Below are positions 1 to 10,629 of a DNA stretch of 64,000 nucleotides, one piece after another (positions within the stretch are counted from its first letter, which is position 1; every line of letters begins with the position of its first letter). The position numbers and the translations under genes are program-made. This stretch comes from Limnephilus marmoratus (taxonomy: Eukaryota; Arthropoda; Insecta; Trichoptera; Limnephilidae), in assembly GCA_917880885.1 (NCBI GenBank), contig OU862909.1:28528351-28592350 (forward strand). The letters run 5' to 3'. The notes beneath the pieces are model-generated. The model ran no database searches and was not told where the DNA came from. It was given only the letters and a program-made list of their open reading frames with translations.

Positions 1-235
1 TAATCGCGGGAGAGGGGTGGGCTTCGTGGGAAAGGGTGCGCGGGAAAGAGATCAGGGAAGACGGGGAAAGTGGAGGGGGAACGCGTGAGGGGAAGGGAAC
101 ATGGGAGGGGAAGGGGAGGCGAAAGGGGAGCGGAACGAATGGGAAAAGACACGCAAGGAGAAACAATTTTTTATTAGTGGCATTGCACGCAAGCCGGAAA
201 CTCGCTAGTAAAGAAATAAAAATGATTTTTTTTTT
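1..235. repeat. Purine-rich G/A tract, possible family F relative
   Basis: About 150 bases almost entirely G and A on the plus strand, followed by GGCATTGCACGCAAGCCGG. A C/T-rich tract near 61940-62100 followed by a GTGGCACGCAAG-like sequence on the opposite strand looks like a distant inverted relative. The 71-codon frame through the tract is Gly/Arg/Lys low complexity and is not a credible gene. Confidence 0.4.
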
Positions 236-270
236 TTTACTTAATGAGTAAAATCTTAAATTATAATATT

Positions 271-424
271 TAATTAATTGAAAACAATATTGGCGAAACT
301 CAATCGAATATCTGAAAATGAAAAATCAGAAAAATATTCGGTCACATCTGGTGCCGTATCTTTTCTGATTTTTCTGTTTTAAAATTTTCAATTGAGTTTC
401 ACTAATATTTTGTTCATTTAATTA
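271..424. mobile_element. Diverged hairpin (foldback) element, about 155 bp
   Basis: Left arm (271-341) and right arm (about 356-424) are imperfect inverted repeats; both contain AAACTCAAT and GAAAAATCAGAAAA when read in the same direction, and both outer ends are TAATTAA-like. No coding capacity. Best read as a non-autonomous MITE-like foldback element; the superfamily cannot be told. Confidence 0.6.
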
Positions 425-429
425 AAAAT

Positions 430-1410
430 GGAAAGGTTTGCGATATCCCGCTTGGCAATACCTAATGGCTAATGGCCCGCTCAGACGGGTCTGGCAGCGT
501 GAGATTACTCGCAGCCTTCCGTGTGAAGCAATGTCATGTCTTATATGGACTGCTTACTGCTCACAGAACTCACTGCACTCAGAACTCACTGCTCATTCAC
601 CTCGCATTGACCGGTGACCACCGCTGCTTTGTACGGACTGCAATGATTGAACGATGCATTGTTATATGATACGGATAATGCAGTCTGTTAGATTACTCTG
701 ACGGCAGTATTAGAGCAAATTGAATAAGGAATTTGAGTGACAAATCAACTATATACGTATGTGTAATTGATTGATTATCATGTGTAGGTAATTGATGCTT
801 GTATGTCATGTGATACCGTACAAGATTCTATACCACAGGTATTCGTGGAGCCAGGAAAAGTTAGTTGTCCCGTTTTATTAAATTCTGTGAAGACAAATTC
901 TGTGATGTATTGCAGGAGGAAATGAAAAGTTTTTTTTACATTCACCACTCAAGTCTCTGACCAATTTTTTTGAAAGGCCAAAATATTTCCGCTTTGCAAT
1001 TAACTGCAAATAAATGGAATATTTCTGAACGCATCCGAAAAACAAAAACGGTTTTTAAAAGGCGATAAAATATGCTTTCAAATTTTATAATTCCAAATAA
1101 ACTTATCTTTAATAAAATACAAAAATCTCCTATGTTTTTTCTGACTAACATTACTGAAAACTGAAAAAAATAAAAACACACATATTTTATTACGCAAATG
1201 TATTATGAACGTTATTGTCAACTCACTTTTTAGTCATTTCAAGTAAAACTAATTAATAATAAATTCCGAAATTTTCAGATTTTTTTTTGCAAAATTATGG
1301 TCGGAAACTTAGGTTTCATAAAGGTTTATATTTTAATTATTTTAGATTTGAATATAATGCGTGGTGTTTTTTTTCTTTTTAGCACGGTTTTTGGGTCATA
1401 TTTCTTTAGG
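430..1410. other. AT-rich stretch with nothing recognisable
   Basis: Two short open frames (472-669 plus, 942-1181 minus) show no recognisable motif and look like chance frames. Confidence 0.5.
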
Positions 1411-1419
1411 TTATATTTC

Positions 1420-1495
1420 TAACCATGTTAATAAGGGAGATACAACGATTTCTATGAGACCTAAATGAGTTGTTCCGAAAAGCGAAAAAATAACC
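1420..1495 (-). repeat. Short dispersed repeat (family L), minus copy
   Basis: The reverse complement matches 44286-44375 (shared TAGGTCTCATAG and TATCTCCCTTA). Both copies lie directly beside the edge of a family B copy, but in opposite relative orientation, so they may be parts of a larger decayed element. Confidence 0.5.
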
Positions 1496-1497
1496 TG

Positions 1498-1630
1498 AGG
1501 GATTAACTCCACACAGGGGACCCTGAAGAGAAAAAATGTTATCTTTGAAGATGCTGTGTGGAGGGCTTTTTGAGGAAAGGAAGGAGTCAACATGGTTCTT
1601 GAAGAGTTTAGTTCCAAACTAGTCCGAAAA
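1498..1630 (-). repeat. Family B SINE-like repeat, end fragment
   Basis: Carries the family B terminal signature (ACTCCACACAGG, GATGCTGTGTGGAGG, GGAAAGGAAGGAG) shared with copies near 8.8, 18.6, 28.9, 30.5, 44.4, 49.8 and 61.6 kb. Only the tail-proximal part is present. The strand is assigned from the A-rich tail seen in the better copies. Confidence 0.65.
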
Positions 1631-1654
1631 AAAAATTCAATGTCATCGGTGAGC

Positions 1655-2062
1655 ATAATATTTTTTTTTATGTGAATACTTCACAAAAGTCCTAAAAGCT
1701 CCCATCAAGAACCAGTGAGACTATGGCATCCCCAATTGGGATAAGTTGTGAGGCTGAAGGTAATGATAAGGGGAAGGAGAAGGGGAAAGAAAGACGGGCT
1801 ATTCAGATTTGGACACCAAACACGGCTAAAGCCATTTCAAGCAACGTTTCAATTCTGAATTGTGGTCTTACATCACGGCGGTACTGTGAGTATCTTCCAC
1901 ACTGGAACGTGCCGCAAATATATTATATATTATTTTAAATGAATTAATTATGACATTACACAAATTAATCAAATAAAATTTATTTGCGCACGGCGAGATT
2001 CGATTCCGCGACCTTCGGATTGCGAATCAAAAGCCTTACCCCTCGACCACGGAGAACTATAT
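1655..2062 (-). mobile_element. Family A tRNA-derived SINE
   Basis: On the minus strand the element begins with a tRNA-like head: TCCGTGGTCGAGGGGTA resembles a pol III A box, and a GGAATCGAATC-type segment resembles a B box. A body shared with copies at 6790, 53890 and 55290 follows, ending in an A-rich tail seen as a T run on the plus strand near 1660. The 71-codon plus frame at 1723 is antisense to the SINE and not a gene. Pol III origin is inferred from the box motifs. Confidence 0.65.
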
Positions 2063-2175
2063 ATTATTTTTAATGAATAAAATTATGAAATAACACAAAT
2101 TAATCATTTGCGAACACCAGGATTTGAACCCGCGACCTTCGGATTGCTAGTCGAGAGACTTGCCGTCAATAGATT
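2063..2175 (-). repeat. Second family A tRNA-like head, fragment
   Basis: Repeats the tRNA-like head immediately beside the first copy (AACCCGCGACCTTCGGATTG on plus, with a TTTGAACC B-box complement). No body is visible. Suggests a partial tandem duplication or a second truncated SINE. Confidence 0.5.
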
Positions 2176-2274
2176 CAAAGTGTCCTCTTTAAATGCTTGT
2201 AATATGCCACAGTGGTTACCTACCCCTCTGTAGACCCTGTATAAATGTTGTTAGTGGACACTAAAATGTTTAGT

Positions 2275-2323
2275 TCATGTTATTTTTGGCCACTAAAATG
2301 TTTAGTGGCCAAAAATAACATGA
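2275..2323. repeat. Perfect 23-bp-arm inverted repeat
   Basis: Arms 2275-2297 and 2301-2323 are exact reverse complements around a 3-base loop (ATG). The arm core is TTTTTGGCCACTAAA, and part of it (CACTAAAATGTTTAG) also occurs just upstream near 2260-2273. Confidence 0.9.
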
Positions 2324-2329
2324 CTGCTG

Positions 2330-3035
2330 AACAAGGCAGTTCTAATGATCATAGGCAGCACGTGAATATGCTTTGTTGTTACTCCACAGCGTATTGTTAG
2401 GGAGGTATTGCGAAAAGTGATAAGCGAGGAAGTAATAATCCGGGATCACCCAAAAATCTCAAGAAGCCAAATTTCCCTCCGCCGCGGCCCGCTTAAAGCG
2501 TAGTACTGTAAAGTTAAAAAAATTACCTTGGTCATTTCTCTCCCAAGGCTTCATAGCTGAATTCCTCTAATACTTTAATACGCGGGAAGGTACCGAGTGC
2601 AGAAGTAAAGAGTACAGACTATAGAAGCATAGAATATAGAGGTACAGGGTGGCTGGTCACGCCTCACTCCGTGTATGACGGGTCACTAGAATGCCTCTGG
2701 GGTCATATACACTGAGTCGTGTTGTAATTTAGATAATGCTGCCGGTAGCGGACTTATATTAAATTCAAAAGAGCCTTCATGGGTGAACATATCATACTTG
2801 TGTGGGAGGATAATACAGAACGGTAAATAAATGAAATTAGAATGTTATAAAATCTGTTATCCTTAGTATAATTCTCTAGTTGAGGTGGTCTTGTGGATAC
2901 TGATAGGTTAGTTTGTAATTTGAAGTTCTGCCATATCCAAACAGATGGCGGTCTGAGTTAATTATCAGAAGAGTACCATGTATCGCCGTTCGTATCTTAG
3001 GCATGAACGGTTATAATGATGGCCAAAGCCTCCAA
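2330..3035. other. No recognisable feature
   Basis: No motif, array or coding similarity that I can identify. Confidence 0.5.
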
Positions 3036-3039
3036 AGTA

Positions 3040-3322
3040 ATGCCTACAATACACGACATATTTTTTCAGCCCGATTCCAATTAGAAACCAAAGTCAACAT
3101 TTTTCGCTTTACGCGATCGCTATTTTCATCTCTATTTTCATATCTACGATTTCAATTGTCATCACTGCAAACAACACATGAACCATGCTGTTTTCTGTGA
3201 TGCCAACAGAAATCGTAGGTATGAAAATAGAGATGAAAATAGCGATCGCGTAAAGCGAAAAATGTTGACATTGGTCTCTAATTGGAAACGGGCTGAAAAA
3301 AGATGTCGTGTATTGTAGGCAT
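3040..3322. mobile_element. Foldback element with 113-bp arms
   Basis: Arms 3040-3152 and 3210-3322 are near-identical inverted repeats, each 113 bp with a handful of mismatches (arm ends ATGCCTACAATACACGAC). The 57-base spacer has its own short inverted match (CATCAC/GTGATG). No coding capacity; the 65-codon frame at 3003 simply crosses the left arm. Most likely a non-autonomous foldback/MITE element; no target duplication is certain. Confidence 0.8.
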
Positions 3323-3329
3323 AAGATAG

Positions 3330-4030
3330 GGCGGACTTCCGCTGCCAGGCCGCCGGAGCGCCAGAACCATCTAGAATCTAGCCTTGTAAGGATGTGTGTC
3401 CAGTAATATATAACATTGTAAATACTCTAATTCACGATAACCAAATAAACAAACTAGCAACTAAATGAACCTTAAACTTGTGAAAGATACCTAACTCTTC
3501 TCAAGTTACCTAATATTGGAAGTTAAGAGAAACAACAGTAATACTATCACATTTACTGTAAAAGTTCTTGCAAAGTTCTAAACTATTGTTTTTGCTACAT
3601 TTTTTTATCACTGATCGTGTAACCGTCCTAGCCTTGAAACGCGGCGAATTCTTGTCGAGAAAATAATGAGAGGATACATCGTTACTTAATGATTGAATTG
3701 ACTTGGTTTCTAGGCCAAGCAGGAATTAAACCGAACCGATTATGACGAACAACAACGTGCCTGATTTATTGGTCCACATTTTTAAAGTACGAAAAACAAT
3801 TATCTCATTCCTACACAACACTGAGACCTGTATGTCCAAACGTTTGGACTTGAAACATGCTAAATGATAATTAAAGAGAATATCTTATCTTTTGGTGATA
3901 ATTAATAATCGGGTCATGGACACAAACAAACGCAGAAAATTTCCCACACACGTTAATATTACAAGCTTTTAGTAATTAAAGCAATTTTGATTTACGAAGA
4001 AATCATCAGCACAAATAATTAACTTTTTAA
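3330..4030. other. No recognisable feature
   Basis: AT-rich, no coding similarity or repeat structure noticed. Confidence 0.5.
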
Positions 4031-4036
4031 CGGACA

Positions 4037-4260
4037 AATTGCAGTCATTAGAACACAGAATACGGGTGGGAATGCTGCGTATATTTTACAGGTATTTTAA
4101 TGAGAGGTTCTTTGAGGAATTAGCGTCATTGATTCCTCCATTGATGCATCGTTGGGAGGCACGCCAAACGCGAGCCCAACATCAGAACATTGTCAACATT
4201 ATACTCGTATGCCATGAAAAAAGGTCGGTTTTTTTTTACTTTTTGGATTGATTTGTATTG
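4037..4260 (+). pseudogene. LINE reverse transcriptase C-terminal scrap
   Basis: A 70-codon frame reads QSLEHRIRVGMLRIFYRYFN and later EELASLIP and ARQTRAQHQN. It aligns along most of its length with the C-terminal part of the LINE at 22.3-23.5 kb (QSLEHRRRVGMLSLFYRYYN, EELASLIP, RQTRAQH). This is the region after the RT thumb in CR1/Jockey-group non-LTR elements. No RT catalytic motifs remain; it is an isolated fragment of the same family, more decayed than the 22-kb copy. Confidence 0.8.
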
Positions 4261-6235
4261 TATAAGGAGAGGAGATTTCTAAGGGAGTTTTCCATTAACC
4301 AAGTAATTTTAATCATTGGATTAACGTGGCGGCGTACTTGATGGGTATTTACTTAATGTATGCGTTAATCAGCAGTTTATATGGAAGAATTGAAATTCCC
4401 CTATACATATATTATATCTAGACATTACATTTTAAGACACTAAATATTCCTAACTTGAAAAAATATCCTGCTTCACCAATTTAAAAATACTCATACATAT
4501 GTTTGAGGAACGTATAAGCATTAGAGCCTTAAGAGAGTCACATATAAAATCTTTTAACATCCTAGTTTGTCAAACCTCTTATGCGCAAAGAAGTTTTAAA
4601 TATACTAATATATATATTTTTTAAATTTAATTAAAATAAAATTTTATAATATTGTTATCAAGTTCTGCAAGTATTTTAGTGTGTATTTTTTACAGTTGTT
4701 TCGGTTTACAATACCATTTTCTAACTGTGGTTAATCGACTTTGAAAGGACCTATTTATACGATTTTAAATGTCAATTTTTGAAGGTGTCTAAATTGATTT
4801 ATTACCGGTTAAACCAATTTGCTGGACACTAATTGAGAGAGTCTGTTTCCCCACGCCCCCCCCCCCACTAAGTGTTAGGGTTTTCTTAATTGTTTTATAA
4901 TGACGTTATTGCTATGACTCATTTAAGTGCGTTATATTTTTTAGGTTTTGTGAACATATTAAGCAGTGGGGAATAAATAATTTTCATTTCTTTATTAATT
5001 AGTAATTAGCGTTACGTTGGGGTCATTCGTTCGTTTATTGATTTCTAATTGTTCAAGCAAATTTAATCTAAGACCCTTTCTTTCTATATGTAGTGGTTTT
5101 GGCTTCTTATATACGCCAAAAAGACAATTATATGAAATTCCCTTTTTTTAAAATAAAATCGCGTGGTGTGCTCCAAAAATTATTATAAACATTTTTTTCA
5201 GTTATTCTACAAGCTATACGTAGCTATACGTATACGACATTCCCCGCGATTTTAAACGAGTCGTGCTTTATTAAACATTTTCGTTTTCAATATTAGCGCA
5301 CTCCCTCTAACATTCGTATTTGCATATCTCTCCTTCTTCTTTTGAGCGGATACTACCTGGCCTTAATGGGATCATTTTAAAAAGCGTTCCCCGGATTCCT
5401 TTAAATTGACACTAGGCTAACGGGCTTGTCATAATTTTTGTTTTATAAATATTTCTTCATCGGTAGGTATATCAGGTTTTGCTAAGCCATGAGTATTTCG
5501 TAAAATCTTAAAATGTATTAATATTTCTAGTCTGACAGTAATACGAGATAAAATGTTTGTGTGTACATTTTGTATGGGTTTCTTACGTCTTATTTAGGGA
5601 GATATCGTTGAAAAAAATCTGCACGATCCTTACGTATTGTTATCTTCCATCTTTCTCGGCAGTAACCGTCCAGTTATTATTACTTTATGGCATTCGTCCT
5701 TCGGAGCAGGAATACAATCTATAAAATATCAATTGACCCCGAGCATCGTAGATCTCTATCATTATTTTTTTATATTTAAAAATGTACACAAGGAAGTCAA
5801 TGTGATTAAATCTCTTGGAACATCAGATGCTTTATTTCCATTGGTTTAAAAATAACTATATTTAAATAGTTTCCAAGTCGAGTACATTGTGGAAAAACCG
5901 ACAATGGACAACAACTTTGCAACGTTTGGTTTTCAGTTGTTAATTTTTTTCTGGTTTGTTTCTTGCTTTTGTTCGACAAATCATAAGACCACTAATCTAG
6001 ATACACGACCTTAGGTTTTATGACTGTCGAATTAAAAAATTAGCGAACTTTTAAGCAAGTAGTTTACATGTCGCTCTTATCTACGTACTTAAGTTTAGAT
6101 TGAGATTAAAAAAATCACCTGAAATAATTTTTTATTATAATTATTGAAAAACATAATGTTACATCATAAGAAATGTTATAATGTAGGTATTTCAGTATGC
6201 AGTGGGACGCCATGTGAATAATTTTATTTATTTGT
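4261..6235. other. Long AT-rich stretch without a gene
   Basis: Nothing coding is recognisable in nearly 2 kb. A C homopolymer run lies near 4855-4866. A 70-codon frame at 5637-5849 has no recognisable motif. Confidence 0.5.
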
Positions 6236-6238
6236 TGG

Positions 6239-6569
6239 AACCAAAGATATTCTAATACAGAAGAGATATGCTATGGTGTCCGCGCAACTGTCGCCGGACT
6301 ACGCGCTAATTAGCGTAGTTTTCATACAAAAAGAATTTGTTCATTTCGTTGATTTTTTGAAAATGTGCATTAATATTGGTTAACAATATATTTTGAATAA
6401 GGAAAGAATTCGTTCATTTAGTTTAACGTTCGTTTGGTTTATTAGTTAATTATTTGTTCTTTTAGTTTATTTATTAATTGGTAAACAATATCGGCGACAC
6501 CCGGAAGCGCAGACCCACATAGTAAAAACAGCAGATAGCACATCTACTTATATTCCAATATCTTTGGTT
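6239..6569. mobile_element. TIR element, about 331 bp (MITE)
   Basis: Ends are inverted repeats of about 35 bp: both read AACCAAAGATATT inward, followed by partly matching AATA and AGATNTGCTAT segments. The interior has no coding capacity but contains a small hairpin near 6300 (CTACGC/GCGTAG). The superfamily is not assignable because no clear target duplication is visible. Confidence 0.65.
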
Positions 6570-6789
6570 GGAACATAAAAGTACAGATACATTATAAGAA
6601 AGCTTTGACTGTCCAACTAGGAGATTTCGCGTTTTAAGATAGTCAAAAATTTCATAGTTTAGTATAATGTATGTAAATAATGATAATATACATATGTATA
6701 AATCCTGTAAATATGTAAATTCACAAGTTTTCCCCTTGTACTATGAGTTTCCGAACACTGTGTACATAAGATCTATTATACATTCCTTT

Positions 6790-7055
6790 TATTTGTTTTT
6801 TTTATGTGAATACCTCACAAGAGTCCCAGCTTCTCCCGTCTGGAGCCAGTGAGACTGTGGCGTCCCCATTTGGGGTATATTGTGGTCCTGAAGGTAGGGA
6901 GGAGGAGAAGGAGATGGGGAAGAGCAAGGTGGGGTAGTATCTGGCTGTTCAGATCTGATTATCAAATACGGCTAAAGCCATTTCAAGGAACTTTTCAATT
7001 CTGAATGGTGGCCTTACACCAGGGCGATAGTAAGAGTATCTACACTATCTACCAC
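6790..7055 (-). mobile_element. Family A SINE, head missing
   Basis: Matches the family A body (GAGCCAGTGAGACTGTGGC, GGCTAAAGCCATTTCAAG, CAATTCTGAATGGTGG). The tRNA-like head expected at the high-coordinate side is absent; the sequence joins the (AAT)n tail of the L2-type LINE at 7056. Confidence 0.7.
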
Positions 7056-7490
7056 ATCGATATGTTAATAATAATAATAATATTTGGCTAATTTATATAG
7101 CGCCGTTTTTGCGAAAAATCACCTCAAGAGCGCTGTACAAATAAGTATTTGAAGGAATTAATATTACCGGCTTACAACTAAGATTTACAATTATAACTAG
7201 TGACTTACATCTAAGACTTATAGCTAGAGACTTATTTTACTGGCTTACAATTAAGATTTACAATTATAACTAGTGACTTATATCTAAGACTTATATAGCT
7301 AGTGACTTATGACTAAGATTTATAAATGCTAACCTAAAGCAAGTGACTTAATAACATACATATTTACAATTTGATTAAAATTAGCGCCAGAAGAAGTAAG
7401 AAGATAGAATAATACATAATATGTTTTGTAATGAGCGCACTTTGAAAACAAAAGTAAAATTTTATGATACTCTCAGATAGGTATTTTTAT
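7056..7490 (-). mobile_element. L2-type LINE 3' UTR and tail
   Basis: On the minus strand the 3' end carries a conserved stem (AGCGCT ... AGCGCC-type complement) then ATATAAATTAGCCAAA and an (ATT)n tail, the arrangement known for L2/CR1-clade LINEs. Upstream of that is a minisatellite (7165-7350). It lies downstream of the RT C-terminal remnant at 7491-7622 and so is read as its 3' UTR. Related ends occur at 31826-31880 (plus) and 60488-60560 (minus). Confidence 0.7.
7165..7350. repeat. Minisatellite, units about 27-30 bp, higher-order about 73 bp
   Basis: Repeats of CTAGTGACTTAYATCTAAGA-like units; a longer block starting GGCTTACAACTAAGATTTAC recurs 73 bases later. The array lies inside the L2-type 3' UTR. 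Confidence 0.75.
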
Positions 7491-7622
7491 TTAAAGGTAT
7501 GAGAGCCCAAAAAGGTAGGTTCTTAATTTGGACCTAAATTCTGTTGGGCTTTTTATGCATCTAAGTTTCGGAGGGAGTTTATTCCAAGCCTTCGGCCCAG
7601 ACACTCCGAAAGCGTTTAGGTT
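7491..7622 (-). pseudogene. L2/CR1-type LINE protein C-terminus
   Basis: This segment is too short to show as a long frame, but the minus strand reads without a stop as NAFGVSGPKAWNKLPPKLRC followed by SPTEFRSKLRTYLFGLSYL and a stop at 7491. That is the characteristic C-terminal end of CR1/L2-clade RT proteins (pattern FSV-GP-LWN-LP, then F-S-LKT-LF). All catalytic RT motifs are missing, so the copy is strongly 5'-truncated. Confidence 0.8.
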
Positions 7623-7667
7623 CCATTAGTTTGCCTGATAAGGTTGCTGATCTAAGTGTTGACTGCT

Positions 7668-7875
7668 AGGTTAGGTGATGATACCGCGCAAGAGTCCCAA
7701 CTGCTCTTAACCCGCACTGGAGTTTGTTGTGCGGTGAGGGCAATAATAAGGTGAAGATTATGGTTTTGCTAGTACCTTACCGTTGAGATCTGGTCACAAT
7801 CACCACATCCATGGTCGCTCTGGTTATAGTATTTTAAAGCAAGGTTTCGATTTTGAATTATCGTTCTTAATTTAA
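7668..7875 (-). repeat. Diverged family A SINE body
   Basis: Keeps the order of family A landmarks (CGCAAGAGTCCCAACTGCTC, GAGATCTGGTCACAATCA, AAGCAAGGTTTCGATTTTGA) with many substitutions. It is older than the other copies and has no tRNA-like head. Confidence 0.5.
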
Positions 7876-8820
7876 TAATAATAATAACAAATAATAAAAA
7901 CGTTTATTCATCAATAGATTTTTTTTTACAGTGTTTATTTTTTCTTTTATCATTGATTCTATTGATGAAAAGGTCACTGCTCAGCTACGATTCAGGATTT
8001 CTCCTGGAAACCAGCTGGTTTTCAGCAGTGTCGCCATTTCACCTATATTATCATGCTGCAAGTTTATAGCACATGGCACATCTAGCTAAATCTATATCAA
8101 TGAATATTGGCGTTTGTACATCGTGAGATGAGATTAATAAAATAAGAAAAAAACTTCAATGAACCTATGATTATGTCCGATTGCAAAAAAGCATAAATGT
8201 ATTAATTTACATGCACGCAAAACCAAACGCAGCGGGAGAATACATTTTTCAGTAACCGTTTATATAATTATACAAACAATTACTAGAGATTAATGTCTAT
8301 AGCATAACAATAATTCGTTGATCAATAAACAATTCGGGTTTGATTAATTGTCCGCAGTTTAAACGAAAATAATGTAATAAGGAATACTAATAAATATTGG
8401 CTAGCAAGGCGAGTATATAGATGCAGGATGATATTAACGTCTCGACATTTTGTTTTTTGATGACCTATTTGGCTTATGTTATTGTGTATTTGTCGTATGT
8501 TTGTCAGTTTGTATTTAACAGTCGTGAAGAACCATCATCTAAAATTTAATGTAAAGTTAACATCATAAAGCCTAAACAACATACTATTTTGTTAAACGCA
8601 AATAATTCCTCGGTTATAAAAAAATGCGCCTATAAAGTGAATCATTTTGCGTATCGTAAAGAATTTTGAAAATATTTATATTTTAAAAAAATTGGTAGAT
8701 AAACCGAAGACTTTTCGATTTTGCATCATGTTTTCATGGAGATGTTTAGTTTTTAAAATAATACAAAATATATATTATGAATGGCGAGTGTCAAAGACGA
8801 ACTGACAAATATATTACTTT
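7876..8820. other. No recognisable feature
   Basis: AT-rich, with (AAT)n-like bases near 7873-7900; no coding similarity seen. Confidence 0.5.
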
Positions 8821-8825
8821 TTTTT

Positions 8826-9155
8826 CATCTTTGGGGATGCTGTGTGGAGGGTCCTTTTATGGAAAGGAAGGAGAGGAAGTTCTGGGAAGAAAAAATGGGA
8901 GTCAGTGACGTACGTTTGAAACCATCCCTACCATTGCGATGAGTAGGAAGAGTCTACGTGGAGAGGTCAAAAGGTCTCCCTCAACTAGTCTTCCGATCCG
9001 GCCCGCCACGCAGTAGGTGGGCAAACGCTACCATCGCCAATACTCAGACAAACCTTTCCCTATGAACCCGAGCAACCCTGATAATTCACCAAACGTAACG
9101 AACCACTTGGGGTGACCTATGTACCCACAGTCACCTCGCTAATTGTAAATCAAAA
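8826..9155 (-). mobile_element. Family B SINE-like repeat, long copy
   Basis: Contains GGATGCTGTGTGGAGGGTC at the tail side and AACGAACCACTTGGGGTGAC in the core, both diagnostic of family B. The hairpin core is decayed compared with the 18.9-kb copy. Confidence 0.75.
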
Positions 9156-9700
9156 TGCTCGCCAATTAAGTTGGTTTCAAGACATAAAATTCATCCTGTA
9201 TGCGGTAAGATTAAAAAATAGTTGTGCATTGAATCTTGTTACCGAAGGTCAGTCGAGATAAAAGTCAAGGATGCTGCAAAAGAATGTGGAATAACTCTGG
9301 CCAGTAAATAAGATGGGTCAAGTGAAATACATTAACAATTATTGAAAATATTGGCGTATACTTACGTGTAACACTTATATTATGCAAGTGACATTAGTAT
9401 TGATAAATCATTGGAAGTACATATTTTTCAATAAGTATTACTGTCATGCTGGTTACTCTTAAGCTGCATAATTTTTCGATGATTATTTAACTCCGTGAAA
9501 AGACAGAACTTTTTTTAATGAATAAAATTGTGATTATTAAATTTGTATTTAATCATCCAGGAAATCATGACAGATTAAAATATAGCAGTAGGTGATAAAT
9601 ATTTCGTTAACTTTTTTGTTCATACAAAATGTATGTGTGAACGACAAGCAGTTATTGTATGACCGCCCACCGATTTCGCGTATGCCTAAGTTTTTCAGTA
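9156..9700. other. No recognisable feature
   Basis: Overlapping short frames on both strands at 9549-9798 have no motif and occupy repeat-edge sequence. Confidence 0.5.
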
Positions 9701-9704
9701 TCTT

Positions 9705-9965
9705 TACATGGTATAAAATGAAATCGCTCCCACTGTTTGTGCGCATAGATCTTTTAAACTACGCAACGGATTTTCATGCGGTTTTCACCAATAGATAGAG
9801 GGATTCATGAGAAAGGTTTTTAGGTATATAATTTGTCAAGGTTTTGTGTAAATTGGTTGAAATGTATAAATAGAGGGAGCGGGCCGGCATAAGGTGACGG
9901 GCAGTGTGCAACGGGCTGGCAAGCGGGAAGTGTGGATTTGATTTAACAGATGGCGTTGGTTACAA
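9705..9965. repeat. Dispersed repeat family E, copy 1
   Basis: Shares TTAAACTACGCAACGG, TTTTCATGNGGTTTTC and GGGAGCGGGC with 13605-13790 in the same order and orientation. I associate similar ACTACGCAACGGATTTT sequences with lepidopteran dispersed repeats. The frames at 9592 and 9904 fall inside it and are not genes. Confidence 0.6.
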
Positions 9966-10011
9966 AGGTTGGGTAATGGCGTGGTGTTGTGTTTCGTTAG
10001 CCATCATTTTT

Positions 10012-10629
10012 AAACGACTTCAAAAAGGAGGAGGTTCTCAATTCGACTGTATTTTTTTTTTTAATGTTTGTTACCTCAGAATTTTTGACAGGGTTAACCG
10101 ATATTGATGATTCTTTTTTATTTGAAAGCTAGTGCTTCTCGTGTGGTCCTATTTTAATTTGGTCCAGTTCCGACAATAGCATCCATGAGAAAACCATGTA
10201 AGTCTTCAATTTGCATTAAGTATGTGAGCGACAAATGGACAAATAACTAAATATCACGCCAACCGATTTCGATTATTCTTTTTTTATTGGAAAGGATGTA
10301 CTTCATGGGTAATTTGATGAGAGTTTGGTTAGGTTCTGATTATCGGATCCATGACAAATTAACGAAAGTCGGCCGAAACTCTTAATTTGACCCTAACGTC
10401 GTTATGGTCAAATTATGTCCGTCTCATATGAGCAGCACGGTTAGTAGGTCTACCCATATTCAGACAAATTAGTTAATGTACTTCAGATTCACTAAAAATC
10501 AAAAAATACACAAAAATTTGACTCCAAAATATATACATATTGATGATTACAAAAAGTAAGTTCATTATGAAGTTGTAGAAGAATACGATATTATTTTTTT
10601 ACTTTTTAGTGCATTTTTTGAAGTCGTTT
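10012..10629. mobile_element. Non-autonomous TIR element, about 618 bp
   Basis: Both ends carry AAACGACTTCAAAAA as a 15-bp inverted repeat (10012-10026 and 10615-10629). The left subterminal sequence (AGGAGGAGGTTCTCAATTCG, then TTTGTTACCTCAGAATTTTT) resembles a repeat widely seen in moth and butterfly genomes. No transposase is present. Confidence 0.65.
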
